Shown here: positions 19,213-26,545 of the stretch, one piece after another
Layout: each line of letters opens with the position of its first letter
How positions within the stretch are numbered: the stretch's first letter is position 1
The notes under the pieces: generated by a model
The model's database searches: none
Told to the model about the DNA's origin: nothing
What the model saw: the letters and a program-made list of their open reading frames with translations, nothing else
Program-made: the position numbers and the translations under genes
Assembly: GCA_028278605.1 (NCBI GenBank)
Contig: JANQEB010000058.1
Span: 1 to 32,950 of the forward strand
Reading direction: 5' to 3'
DNA: 32,950 bases
From: Candidatus Gastranaerophilales bacterium
Lineage (GTDB): Bacteria > Cyanobacteriota > Vampirovibrionia > Gastranaerophilales > UBA9971

Positions 19213-19355
19213 CCATATGGGCCGATAAACACAAAAAAATATTGTGTCATAGGAGCTAACACGTAGTTACGTAGATACCAATTAAAATTTATTTACTTAC
19301 GAAATTGTTATTAAAGGGAATAGCGGTTAGCTTTAATTAGGTTGCCTTATATAAA

Positions 19356-19382
19356 AACCCCAGATTTTTTAGGTCTGGGGTT
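19356..19382 (-). terminator. Rho-independent terminator for the upstream minus-strand operon
   Basis: Minus strand AACCCCAGACCTAAAAAATCTGGGGTTTTTAT: 9-bp stem followed by a U run. Confidence 0.85.
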
Positions 19383-19460
19383 CAACAAGGATTATATATT
19401 ATAAAATGAAAGAAAATAAAAATATGTTACTATGTTTTCCGTAGTGCATTATATCTTATT

Positions 19461-19733
19461 TTATACCTTTGTCAAGCTTTTACTCTTATTTTTTCTTTTT
19501 GCTTGTTTTTGCATATTATTACTTTGGCCAAGCTTATACTTTAAATCTTCAATTTTAGCCCCCAAATCCTGGTTATCAGCCTCTAGCTCATCAATAACAT
19601 AATTAGCATGTTTTAGCAGTGATAATAATACTTCAGCGTCATATTCGTTGATAAAGCGTTGATTGCCAATAGTAACTAGCATTCCTGTATCTTCCAAGTT
19701 GTAGTTATCTGGTAGCAATTTAATTCTTGCCAT
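19461..19733 (-). CDS. Hypothetical coiled-coil protein
   Basis: 90-aa ORF, abuts 19733..20296. Confidence 0.55.
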   Translation of the reverse strand: MARIKLLPDNYNLEDTGMLVTIGNQRFINEYDAEVLLSLLKHANYVIDELEADNQDLGAKIEDLKYKLGQSNNMQKQAKRKNKSKSLTKV

Positions 19734-20296
19734 TATTTTACCTCCGGCTGTTCAATTAACTCTAACGCTTTATCTATCATCTTTTGCTCTATTTCCACAA
19801 CATCCCATACTGCGGCCTTAGCAGCCCAATAAGAATCCTCAGCAACTTGAGAAACAGCCCAAGATGCAGCAGAAGTAGCAGAAGCACCAGCACAGCAAGC
19901 AGCCCGATAAGCAGCATAAGCAGCCCAATAAGCAGCCCTAGCAGTCCAATAAGCAGCCCTAGCAGTCCGATAAGCAGCCTTAGCAGCCTCTCTCAGCTCT
20001 TCACGCGTAGATTCTGGGTTCTCAGCCACTTCGATACAAAGACGTACAGTGCTATTATCTGGATATTCTGCCTCCCAGATAGGTAGCACTAACCTTGCGC
20101 AGTAACATCCAAAATCTACTAAGCTCCTACCCTTTAACAGATGCGAAAGCAGCCAAATCCAACCGATTTTACCCTCTTCAACAAGCATCTTAATCAACTC
20201 TTTATGTTCAATGCTGGTTAGATTCTTAGCTTTGAACCAATCTATTCCTTCTTTGCAGGCATTATGCTTTTTAAGCCATCTCTTAGTTATCTTCAT
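19733..20296 (-). CDS. MKITKRW-family Ala-rich repeat protein (paralogue 1; Imm-5-like/putative immunity protein-like N-terminal region)
   Basis: 187 aa; MKITKRWLKKHNACKEGIDWFKAK...CARLVLPIWEAEYPD + AAYWTARAAYWAAYAAY repeats + WDVVEIEQKMIDKALELI. Confidence 0.7.
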   Translation of the reverse strand: MKITKRWLKKHNACKEGIDWFKAKNLTSIEHKELIKMLVEEGKIGWIWLLSHLLKGRSLVDFGCYCARLVLPIWEAEYPDNSTVRLCIEVAENPESTREELREAAKAAYRTARAAYWTARAAYWAAYAAYRAACCAGASATSAASWAVSQVAEDSYWAAKAAVWDVVEIEQKMIDKALELIEQPEVK

Positions 20297-20298
20297 TA

Positions 20299-20754
20299 TT
20301 AACCCTTACTAGCGCTAACATCAACCTCAAATTTAGGAGACTCTTTGAAAATACGCGTTATACCTCCTTTCTGCTCAACATTAAGATCGTTATCTGATAT
20401 ATATTGGGCCACTATTTCAGGTGTTAATAATTTACATATATCGTCTAACTTAGATCGTAATTCGTTAGATTCTTTTTTTAGCTCATCATATTTCACTATT
20501 AAATCTTTTCCGGTTTCTACCGTTTTTTTAAGCTCATTTAATAGATCACTATAACAGCTTTTAGGAACATAGCATATATTATTCCATTCGACATCATAGA
20601 CATAAAAGCCTAAGTGAGTCACCACCTTATTGTCTTCTGATATATTAGAAGATGACCTCAAGACTGGTATATCTATTAGTTTTGTATCTTTTTGATGAGT
20701 GAGGCAATAATAATTTTCACCATATTTATTTATAACATCAGGTTTATTTTTCAT
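20299..20754 (-). CDS. Hypothetical protein; C-terminal domain shared with 20744..21334
   Basis: LTPEIVAQYISDNDLNVEQKGGITRIFKESPKFEVDV. Confidence 0.6.
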   Translation of the reverse strand: MKNKPDVINKYGENYYCLTHQKDTKLIDIPVLRSSSNISEDNKVVTHLGFYVYDVEWNNICYVPKSCYSDLLNELKKTVETGKDLIVKYDELKKESNELRSKLDDICKLLTPEIVAQYISDNDLNVEQKGGITRIFKESPKFEVDVSASKG

Positions 20755-21334
20755 TGCTTTCTCCTTTAGTTATACGCACATCAATCTCAAATTTAGGTGT
20801 TTCTTTGTAAATTCTAATTGATCCATCCTTCTGTTCGACTTTGAGATCATTGTCAGCTATATATTGAGCTACTATTTCAGGTGTAAATGTAATTTCTTGG
20901 GACTCTTTAAACTTCTTTCCAAGCCCATCAAATTTATCAAGTAATTTTTCAAAATCTTCCTCTCTCACGTATGCATCGCTATTACGGTGATAAACATGAT
21001 ATCGTTCTAAAAATACGTTTGGCCACAATATTGTATTACGTAAATTATCTATTTCTGGACTCGGATCATAACTTTTTACTTCCGGACTAACAGCAATCAT
21101 CTCATTAATTTTCTTCATACTTTTTTCCTTATCTATTTTCTGTTTAAATTTCTCGATATCAATCAACGACCAAACCCATATTAAACTTGTAATCTCTAGG
21201 CATGCAGCAAGAACTGCAAACATTATTATCACCCCAGAGCCATAAAATGCTAGAACTGGATAAATAATACTAAATGACACTATAATCATGGCTGCAGCCA
21301 CCCATAACCACCTAATTTTTGCTTTACTGCTCAT
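20744..21334 (-). CDS. Hypothetical membrane protein, two N-terminal TM segments; C-terminal domain shared with 20299..20754
   Basis: Hydrophobic WVAAAMIIVSFSIIYPVLAFYGSGVIIMFAVLAACLEI; FTPEIVAQYIADNDLKVEQKDGSIRIYKETPKFEIDV. Confidence 0.6.
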   Translation of the reverse strand: MSSKAKIRWLWVAAAMIIVSFSIIYPVLAFYGSGVIIMFAVLAACLEITSLIWVWSLIDIEKFKQKIDKEKSMKKINEMIAVSPEVKSYDPSPEIDNLRNTILWPNVFLERYHVYHRNSDAYVREEDFEKLLDKFDGLGKKFKESQEITFTPEIVAQYIADNDLKVEQKDGSIRIYKETPKFEIDVRITKGESNEK

Positions 21335-21458
21335 GTAACATCTCCTTTAATTTTTTAATCGCTTTTTCACCAAGTGGACTAGCGTATCCTATCCCGGTAT
21401 CGCCGTTTATAATATCAATTATAATTTCAGCTAATATTTCTATTTTATCGTCTGCCAT
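21324..21458 (-). CDS. 44-aa small protein (not in the ORF track)
   Basis: MADDKIEILAEIIIDIINGDTGIGYASPLGEKAIKKLKEMLHEQ*; AAGGAGGAAAAG SD before ATG; overlaps the start of 20744..21334. Confidence 0.6.
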   Translation of the reverse strand: MADDKIEILAEIIIDIINGDTGIGYASPLGEKAIKKLKEMLHEQ

Positions 21459-21554
21459 CTTTTCCTCCTTTTTCTGTGTACATAAATTACTCCTCATTCT
21501 CCTGTTGTTTAATTAATTCTAAACCTTTATCTGTTATCTTTTGCTTTATTTCTA

Positions 21555-22007
21555 CTACATCCCAGCCTTAGCAGCCCAATAAGCAGCATAAGCAGCCCCA
21601 TTAGCAGCCCAATAAGCAGCCTTAGCAGCCGCATTAGCAGCACCTTTAGCAGCCCAATAATCAGTAGAAGCAACCCAATAAGCAGTAGAAGCAGCATCCA
21701 TCAGTTCTTCTGATGTAGATTCTGGGTTTTCCGCTATTTCTAAACAATGACGCAGACGGTTATCTTCTGGGTTCTCTGCCTCCCAGATAGGTAGCACTAA
21801 CCTTGCGCAGTAACATCCAAAATCTACTAAGCTCCTACCCTTTAACAGATGCGAAATCAGCCACCAAATCCAACCGATTTTACCCTCTTTAGCTAGAAGC
21901 TTAATCAACTCTTCGTGTTCAATGCTCTTTAGCTTCCTAGCTTCAAACCACTCCAAACCTTCCTTGCAGGCATCTTGCTCTTCTAGCCATCTCTTAGTTA
22001 TCTTCAT
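21555..22007 (-). pseudogene. MKITKRW-family paralogue 2, frameshifted near the end of the Ala-rich tract
   Basis: ORF ends ...AAYWAAKAGM*; the family C-terminus WDVVEIKQKITDKGLELIKQQENEE* is intact in another frame at 21487..21564. Confidence 0.65.
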
Positions 22008-22018
22008 TTTTTAATTCC

Positions 22019-22678
22019 TCATTTACGATTTACAGCATGCCCCCAGACACCACCATACAATTTTTTACAATTACTTACAAAAGCCGCGTGCGCCTCTTTA
22101 ACTCCTGGGATTGCTCTTTGCTCTTCCTTTGACAATCTACTTGTAGCAGGCAACTGATCTACCTCTAACCGCTTCACAATTGGCTCTTCTTGAATCTTAC
22201 CAGCAATAATCTTATTGCATATATCCTCATACCGAGCTAAAAATGCTCTCCGCAATGTTTTCTCGTCGTAATGCTTACGCTCGTAAGACGGCACAGAATT
22301 AAATGCTTTACGCACAGCAAACGATGGATGGTCGTATGCACGCTGGATAAATGCATCCTCGTTATCTAGCAACCCATGGGCTTTGTAAACAAATCTTCGT
22401 TCATTTGGAACCCAGTTATTGTTTTGTGAATAATTATTTTTAAAATACTCTATCGCTATCATAACTTGCTTATCCGTTAATGTTGAGGCTGCCTTAGCCC
22501 ATTTGTCGCGTTCTCGGCCCAAAACTTCGTCGATCTCTTCCGGTGCTCTGTCTTTGCTACAAGCATTATTGTACGTCTCATAAATTTTTAGCAACTCCTT
22601 GAGAATGTACGCACCTGCCCTTTGATCTCTCGATTTCTTGTAATCTTGATCTTGCGTCGACTCTTGGTGTTCTAGCAT
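22019..22678 (-). CDS. Putative replication accessory protein (lambda P-like position)
   Basis: Likely start at ATG 22678 (MLEHQESTQDQDYKKSRDQ) with AAGGAGGTTAAGG SD; directly follows the replication initiator-like gene. Confidence 0.5.
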   Translation of the reverse strand: MLEHQESTQDQDYKKSRDQRAGAYILKELLKIYETYNNACSKDRAPEEIDEVLGRERDKWAKAASTLTDKQVMIAIEYFKNNYSQNNNWVPNERRFVYKAHGLLDNEDAFIQRAYDHPSFAVRKAFNSVPSYERKHYDEKTLRRAFLARYEDICNKIIAGKIQEEPIVKRLEVDQLPATSRLSKEEQRAIPGVKEAHAAFVSNCKKLYGGVWGHAVNRK

Positions 22679-23354
22679 CCTTAACCTCCTTGAAGTTTTT
22701 CCAGTTTTCCAAAAAATGTTCATCTCGCCCAAAAAATTTACTCATCTGCATAACAAAAGCAGTCCCAGTAATTCCAGATTTATCGCAATACTTCTGGTAG
22801 GCAAGTATGCAATCTTTCAACTGCACCTCGGTATATTTCCCGCTAGCAAGCAATTCATTCAACTTGCGCCTACCCCCTGCGGCATTGATGCTTCCACTTC
22901 TAGCAGGATAAAGCGCACGGTATCCAGTAAACTCCTCGTCGCTTAAACTTTTTCTTTTTTCTTTAGTATTTCTTTTTTCTTTTTGATTATATATATATAT
23001 ATATTTATTATTATATAGCTGCGGGTTTCCAGTAACTGGTTTACCGTCAACGGTATTCCCGTTCATGGATAAATTTTTATCGTGATTTATCACCCATTTT
23101 GTTTTATTGAACTTGCCACTATCGTCACGTACTGTTTCTTTTCGTAGATGCCCAGATTTTTCAAGCTCAGCAAATAAATTATTTATCTTATCTCGACCAC
23201 AATTTGCACGCTCAAAACTCTTTTTTCTAATATCCCATTCTGGCGGTAAGGCAAGTAACTCACAAAGCAAACCTAATGCTCCAAACGACAAATTTTTGTC
23301 CTGAGCTAGTACGCGCTCCATAGTAACATAACCTTTTTCTTTCATTTTGCACAT
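22578..23354 (-). CDS. Replication initiator-like protein (lambda O-type: N-terminal HTH, AT-rich linker, C-terminal domain)
   Basis: MCKMKEKGYVTMERVLAQDKNLSFGALGLLCELLALPPEWDI... winged-helix style; C-terminal SGKYTEVQLKDCILAYQKYCDKSGITGTAFVMQMSKFFGRDEHFLENW. Confidence 0.65.
   Translation of the reverse strand: MCKMKEKGYVTMERVLAQDKNLSFGALGLLCELLALPPEWDIRKKSFERANCGRDKINNLFAELEKSGHLRKETVRDDSGKFNKTKWVINHDKNLSMNGNTVDGKPVTGNPQLYNNKYIYIYNQKEKRNTKEKRKSLSDEEFTGYRALYPARSGSINAAGGRRKLNELLASGKYTEVQLKDCILAYQKYCDKSGITGTAFVMQMSKFFGRDEHFLENWKNFKEVKDARTPRVDARSRLQEIERSKGRCVHSQGVAKNL
22987..23055. promoter_or_regulatory. Candidate phage replication origin within the initiator gene
   Basis: (TA)n tract 22987-23004 next to perfect palindromes CCAGTAACTGG 23029-23039 and TACCGTcaACGGTA 23042-23055 in the linker-coding region. 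Confidence 0.35.
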
Positions 23355-23396
23355 AAAAATCCTTATATCTCAATTAGTTATTTTTATATTTTAACG

Positions 23397-23756
23397 TTAC
23401 TCATCATCATTATTCTTAGACATCTCTGCTTTCTTTAAATCTCGAAATTTAGGGTAATTATTAAGAGATTCATTAAAATCAGAAAGAAAGTCTAAAACCT
23501 GCTCTCCATCGAGATATCGACTAAGAGGCATAGTACAATGCTTACCAACCCTAACGATCATATATCTACTACAAGTACCATGTGCTTTTATTTCTAAATG
23601 CGCATTATAATGATTTAATAAATATTGGTGATTATTTATAGCAATCAATAAGTTACGCGCTTCTTTTAAAGAGTTTTTATTGATAGACTCCCTAATTTTT
23701 TTTAGTTCTTCAACGTTACTACAATCTCTAATTTCCGGCATATTTTCCTCCTTCAA
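23397..23756 (-). CDS. Hypothetical protein
   Basis: 119-aa ORF; AAGGAGGAAAAT SD. Confidence 0.6.
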   Translation of the reverse strand: MKEENMPEIRDCSNVEELKKIRESINKNSLKEARNLLIAINNHQYLLNHYNAHLEIKAHGTCSRYMIVRVGKHCTMPLSRYLDGEQVLDFLSDFNESLNNYPKFRDLKKAEMSKNNDDE

Positions 23757-23824
23757 AAAAGCCCATTTTACAAAAACTACAATCTAAATAATATAGGATT
23801 TATTAGTCAGTTTTTGTGGGATAT

Positions 23825-24163
23825 TTACCCATTAGATAAGCTTGCAATATATTGAAGAGCTACGTAATGAGTATTACATAGATTATCTAACCCACTGATA
23901 AAAAATACAATACATATAATCAAGAAAAACATTCCAAATCCAACCCCAACTATAAGCCAATCATTATCATCATGAGACCTTTTTAAAAAATACCCTATTA
24001 TGAATGACGCGCTACTAATTATTAAGAATAATAAAGAAAATACTATGTATAGCCACCCATCAAAAATAACCTTATGTATAGCTGCTTGCCATATCATATG
24101 GATAGGAACATTAAGTTTGCTTGCTAATATATTCATTATATTAGTAATATTTGCATTAGTCAT
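23825..24163 (-). CDS. Small membrane protein (two predicted TM segments)
   Basis: WLYIVFSLLFLIISSASFIIGYFL and WLIVGVGFGMFFLIICIVFFISG. Confidence 0.55.
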   Translation of the reverse strand: MTNANITNIMNILASKLNVPIHMIWQAAIHKVIFDGWLYIVFSLLFLIISSASFIIGYFLKRSHDDNDWLIVGVGFGMFFLIICIVFFISGLDNLCNTHYVALQYIASLSNG

Positions 24164-24259
24164 TAGTTACTCCTTAAGGTTTAAATTCCACTAAATTCTT
24201 TGATATTTAACACCGTTAACTGCAATAATATTCTCTGCTCCACCCTTTTTATACCTTTT

Positions 24260-24817
24260 CTAGTCCTGTTGTTTAATTAACTCTAAACCTTTATCTACTA
24301 TCTTTTGCTCAATTTCCGCAACATCCCAGCCTGCTTGAATAGCAGCCGTAGAAGCAGCAGAAGCAGCATAAGCAGCCCAAAAAGCGGCCTTAGCAGCAGC
24401 AGAAGCAATCCCATAAGCAGCAGAAGCAGCAGAAGCAAAAGCAGCAGAAGCAGCAGAAGCAGCAGAAGCAGCAGAAGCAAAAGCAGCAGCCTCAGCAGCA
24501 GCATCCATCAGTTCTTCTGATGTAGATTCTGGGTTCTCCGCTATTTCTAAACAATGACGCACACTGGTATCATCTGGATTTCCTGCTTCCCAGATAGGCA
24601 ATACCAGCCTTGCACAATAGCATCCCCAATTTACTAAGATTCGGCCCTTCAACAGATGTACAATCAGCCACCAAATCTCATTGAACCTACCATCTTTAGC
24701 TAGGAGCTTAATCAACTCTTCGTGTTCAATGCTCTTTAGGTTCTTAGTCTTGAACCACTTCAACCCTTCTTTGCAGGCATTATGTCCTTCTAACCATCTC
24801 TTAGTTATCTTCATCAT
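24260..24817 (-). CDS. MKITKRW-family Ala-rich repeat protein (paralogue 3)
   Basis: Likely start MMKITKRW at 24817; ASAASAASAAFASAA tract; ends GWDVAEIEQKIVDKGLELIKQQD. Confidence 0.7.
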   Translation of the reverse strand: MMKITKRWLEGHNACKEGLKWFKTKNLKSIEHEELIKLLAKDGRFNEIWWLIVHLLKGRILVNWGCYCARLVLPIWEAGNPDDTSVRHCLEIAENPESTSEELMDAAAEAAAFASAASAASAASAAFASAASAAYGIASAAAKAAFWAAYAASAASTAAIQAGWDVAEIEQKIVDKGLELIKQQD

Positions 24818-25049
24818 TCTTCCTAAACTCATTAAGCGCACGCTGTATAACACACTCAGCAGCACGGTATTTACGCTTTACAGCTCTAAATATGGCTAGA
24901 GCCTGCCCTTCGGTTAGCTGTCTATTGATACGCACATAACCGTTAACAGTTTTTGAATGCAATCCTATAGCATCAGCCATTAAATATTGAGGTATATGGT
25001 AGTTATTATATAGTTGTTTAAATGTAAGTTTTAGTTTTTTATTGTTCAT
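24801..25049 (-). CDS. Small HTH DNA-binding protein (Cro/XRE-like)
   Basis: 82 aa; FKQLYNNYHIPQYLMADAIGLHSKTVNGYVRINRQLTEGQALAIF fits a helix-turn-helix. Confidence 0.55.
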   Translation of the reverse strand: MNNKKLKLTFKQLYNNYHIPQYLMADAIGLHSKTVNGYVRINRQLTEGQALAIFRAVKRKYRAAECVIQRALNEFRKNDEDN

Positions 25050-25051
25050 TA

Positions 25052-25585
25052 TTAACCCTCATTATCCTGTGTTTTAATTAACTGTAACGCTTTATCGATC
25101 ATCTTTTGTTTAATTTCTACTACATCCCAGCCTGCGGCCTTAGCAGCAGAAGCAGCATAAGCAGCCCAAAAAGCGGCCTTAGCAGCAGCAGAAGCAATCC
25201 CATAAGCAGCAGAAGCATCCCAATAACCAGCCCAAGAAGAAGCATCAGCAACCCAAGAAGCAGCAGAATCAGCATCATTCAGTTCTTCTGATGTGGATTC
25301 TGGGTTCTCAGCCACTTCGATACAATGACGCAGACTGTTATCTTCTGGGTTTTTCTCCTCCCAGATAGGTAGCACTAACCTTGCGCAGTAGCATCCCCAA
25401 TTTACTCGGCTTCTACCCTTTAACAGATGCGAAAGCAGCCACCAAATCTCATCGAACATACCCTCTTCAATAAGCATCTTAATTAGGTCGCCATATTCAA
25501 TATTGGTTAGAGTATGATCTTCAAACCACTCTAAGCCTTCTTTGCAGGCATTATGCTTTTTAAGCCATCTCTTAGTTATCTTCAT
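25052..25585 (-). CDS. MKITKRW-family Ala-rich repeat protein (paralogue 4)
   Basis: 177 aa; shares a 76-bp exact block with 24260..24817. Confidence 0.7.
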   Translation of the reverse strand: MKITKRWLKKHNACKEGLEWFEDHTLTNIEYGDLIKMLIEEGMFDEIWWLLSHLLKGRSRVNWGCYCARLVLPIWEEKNPEDNSLRHCIEVAENPESTSEELNDADSAASWVADASSWAGYWDASAAYGIASAAAKAAFWAAYAASAAKAAGWDVVEIKQKMIDKALQLIKTQDNEG

Positions 25586-25832
25586 TTTTTAATTCCGATA
25601 TATCAGTATTAAGCAATATACAAAATCCCTCTTCTAGCGTACTAAGAGTATCATTTTTTATTGTAATCATATCTGTATTGGAAACCCCCGCTATTTTTAG
25701 GTGAGCAAATAACTGTACTAATGCATGAATAGTAGCAACAACAGTAATGTCTGGATCATACTGTGCAATATTAAATAAATCTAATATATCCTGCGCTAAA
25801 TCGCTTACCTCTTTTCTGTCTTTATCGTTCAA
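25572..25832 (-). CDS. Hypothetical protein
   Basis: 86-aa ORF; 14-bp overlap with the start of paralogue 4; AAGGAGGAAAAGG SD. Confidence 0.55.
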   Translation of the reverse strand: MNDKDRKEVSDLAQDILDLFNIAQYDPDITVVATIHALVQLFAHLKIAGVSNTDMITIKNDTLSTLEEGFCILLNTDISELKNEDN

Positions 25833-25956
25833 CCTTTTCCTCCTTTCTTTGTTTAATTTTTCTGCCTAATATTTCTAAGTATAGTTGCGACAAAGCGTAG
25901 TTATTACGCATCGCTTCATATAGAGTTCCCATGTCATTTTTTTCCATCTTTTCCAT
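25822..25956 (-). CDS. 44-aa small protein, first gene of the minus early operon (not in the ORF track)
   Basis: MEKMEKNDMGTLYEAMRNNYALSQLYLEILGRKIKQRKEEKVER*; AGGAGAATTATT before ATG; overlaps the next gene. Confidence 0.55.
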   Translation of the reverse strand: MEKMEKNDMGTLYEAMRNNYALSQLYLEILGRKIKQRKEEKVER

Positions 25957-25992
25957 AATAATTCTCCTATTTCAAATATTTTTGATAAACGC

Positions 25993-26021
25993 ATCTTAAT
26001 ATACTATTATACTCACGTCAA
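25993..26021 (-). promoter_or_regulatory. Predicted early leftward promoter TTGACG-N17-TAAGAT
   Basis: Minus strand TTGACG (26021-26016), TAAGAT (25998-25993). Confidence 0.55.
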
Positions 26022-26053
26022 GACTTTTCTACTAAAAAATATTGAAAAAACCC

Positions 26054-26082
26054 TTGACATTATATTTTTATTGTTTTAACAT
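26054..26082 (+). promoter_or_regulatory. Predicted early rightward promoter TTGACA-N17-TAACAT
   Basis: TTGACA 26054-26059, TAACAT 26077-26082; upstream of an AAAAGGAGG SD. Confidence 0.6.
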
Positions 26083-26113
26083 GTGACCACTAACTTAAAA
26101 GGAGGTTATTATT

Positions 26114-26263
26114 ATGAAAGTATGGATAAGTATTAATACAATGCAAACAAGATTATATAATTTGAATAGATTAATGAATTTTTGGTATGGCGTAGACCAA
26201 AAAAAATATCTTAAGGTTAAACAATTTAGGGATGAACTAAAAGAAAAAGAAGGATTGAAGTGA
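26114..26263 (+). CDS. 49-aa small protein (not in the ORF track)
   Basis: MKVWISINTMQTRLYNLNRLMNFWYGVDQKKYLKVKQFRDELKEKEGLK*; AAAAGGAGG SD. Confidence 0.6.
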   Translation: MKVWISINTMQTRLYNLNRLMNFWYGVDQKKYLKVKQFRDELKEKEGLK

Positions 26264-26299
26264 AGATGAACTCAAAGGTGGGGAGAGAGTAGGTCCAGA

Positions 26300-26338
26300 G
26301 CTATGACTATAGTTGCAGTATTGATATATAGTCATAGC
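26300..26338 (+). repeat. Perfect 12-bp inverted repeat / hairpin
   Basis: GCTATGACTATA (26300-26311) ... TATAGTCATAGC (26327-26338), 15-nt loop. Confidence 0.75.
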
Positions 26339-26367
26339 AATGGGTTTTCTAATAGATAGGAGGATTG

Positions 26368-26544
26368 ATGATGGTTGATATTTATGAATCAATAAATTTA
26401 AATGAACATTTAAAGCTTGTATCTGAAATAGAGGCGTACAATATTGAAAATGAAAGACGGGCACTTGAAAAAGAAATGCACGAAAGCTACCATGGGTACG
26501 AGGTAGAAGCCATTCAAAACTACGCAGATATAAGGGGTGTATAA
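26368..26544 (+). CDS. 58-aa small protein (not in the ORF track)
   Basis: MMVDIYESINLNEHLKLVSEIEAYNIENERRALEKEMHESYHGYEVEAIQNYADIRGV*; AGGAGG SD. Confidence 0.6.
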   Translation: MMVDIYESINLNEHLKLVSEIEAYNIENERRALEKEMHESYHGYEVEAIQNYADIRGV

Positions 26545-26545
26545 T

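Noticed and set aside
19784-20086. Plus-strand 100-aa ORF rich in SSPISSPSSPISS
   Set aside because: Antisense shadow of the Ala/Tyr/Trp repeat in paralogue 1.
24350-24500. Apparent short-period repeat array resembling a CRISPR or satellite
   Set aside because: The gcagaagca units are contiguous coding repeats without spacers; explained by Ala/Ser codons.
24298-24504. 68-aa poly-Leu ORF (MLLLRLLLLL...) and matching Ser/Arg-rich plus-strand ORF 24305..24520
   Set aside because: Alternate-frame translations of the GCA/GCT-rich Ala tract of paralogue 3; no independent start signals or plausible protein.
26237-26464. Minus-strand 75-aa ORF over the plus-strand early leader
   Set aside because: Overlaps an inverted repeat and the SD-preceded plus ORF at 26368; low-complexity Ser/Phe sequence.
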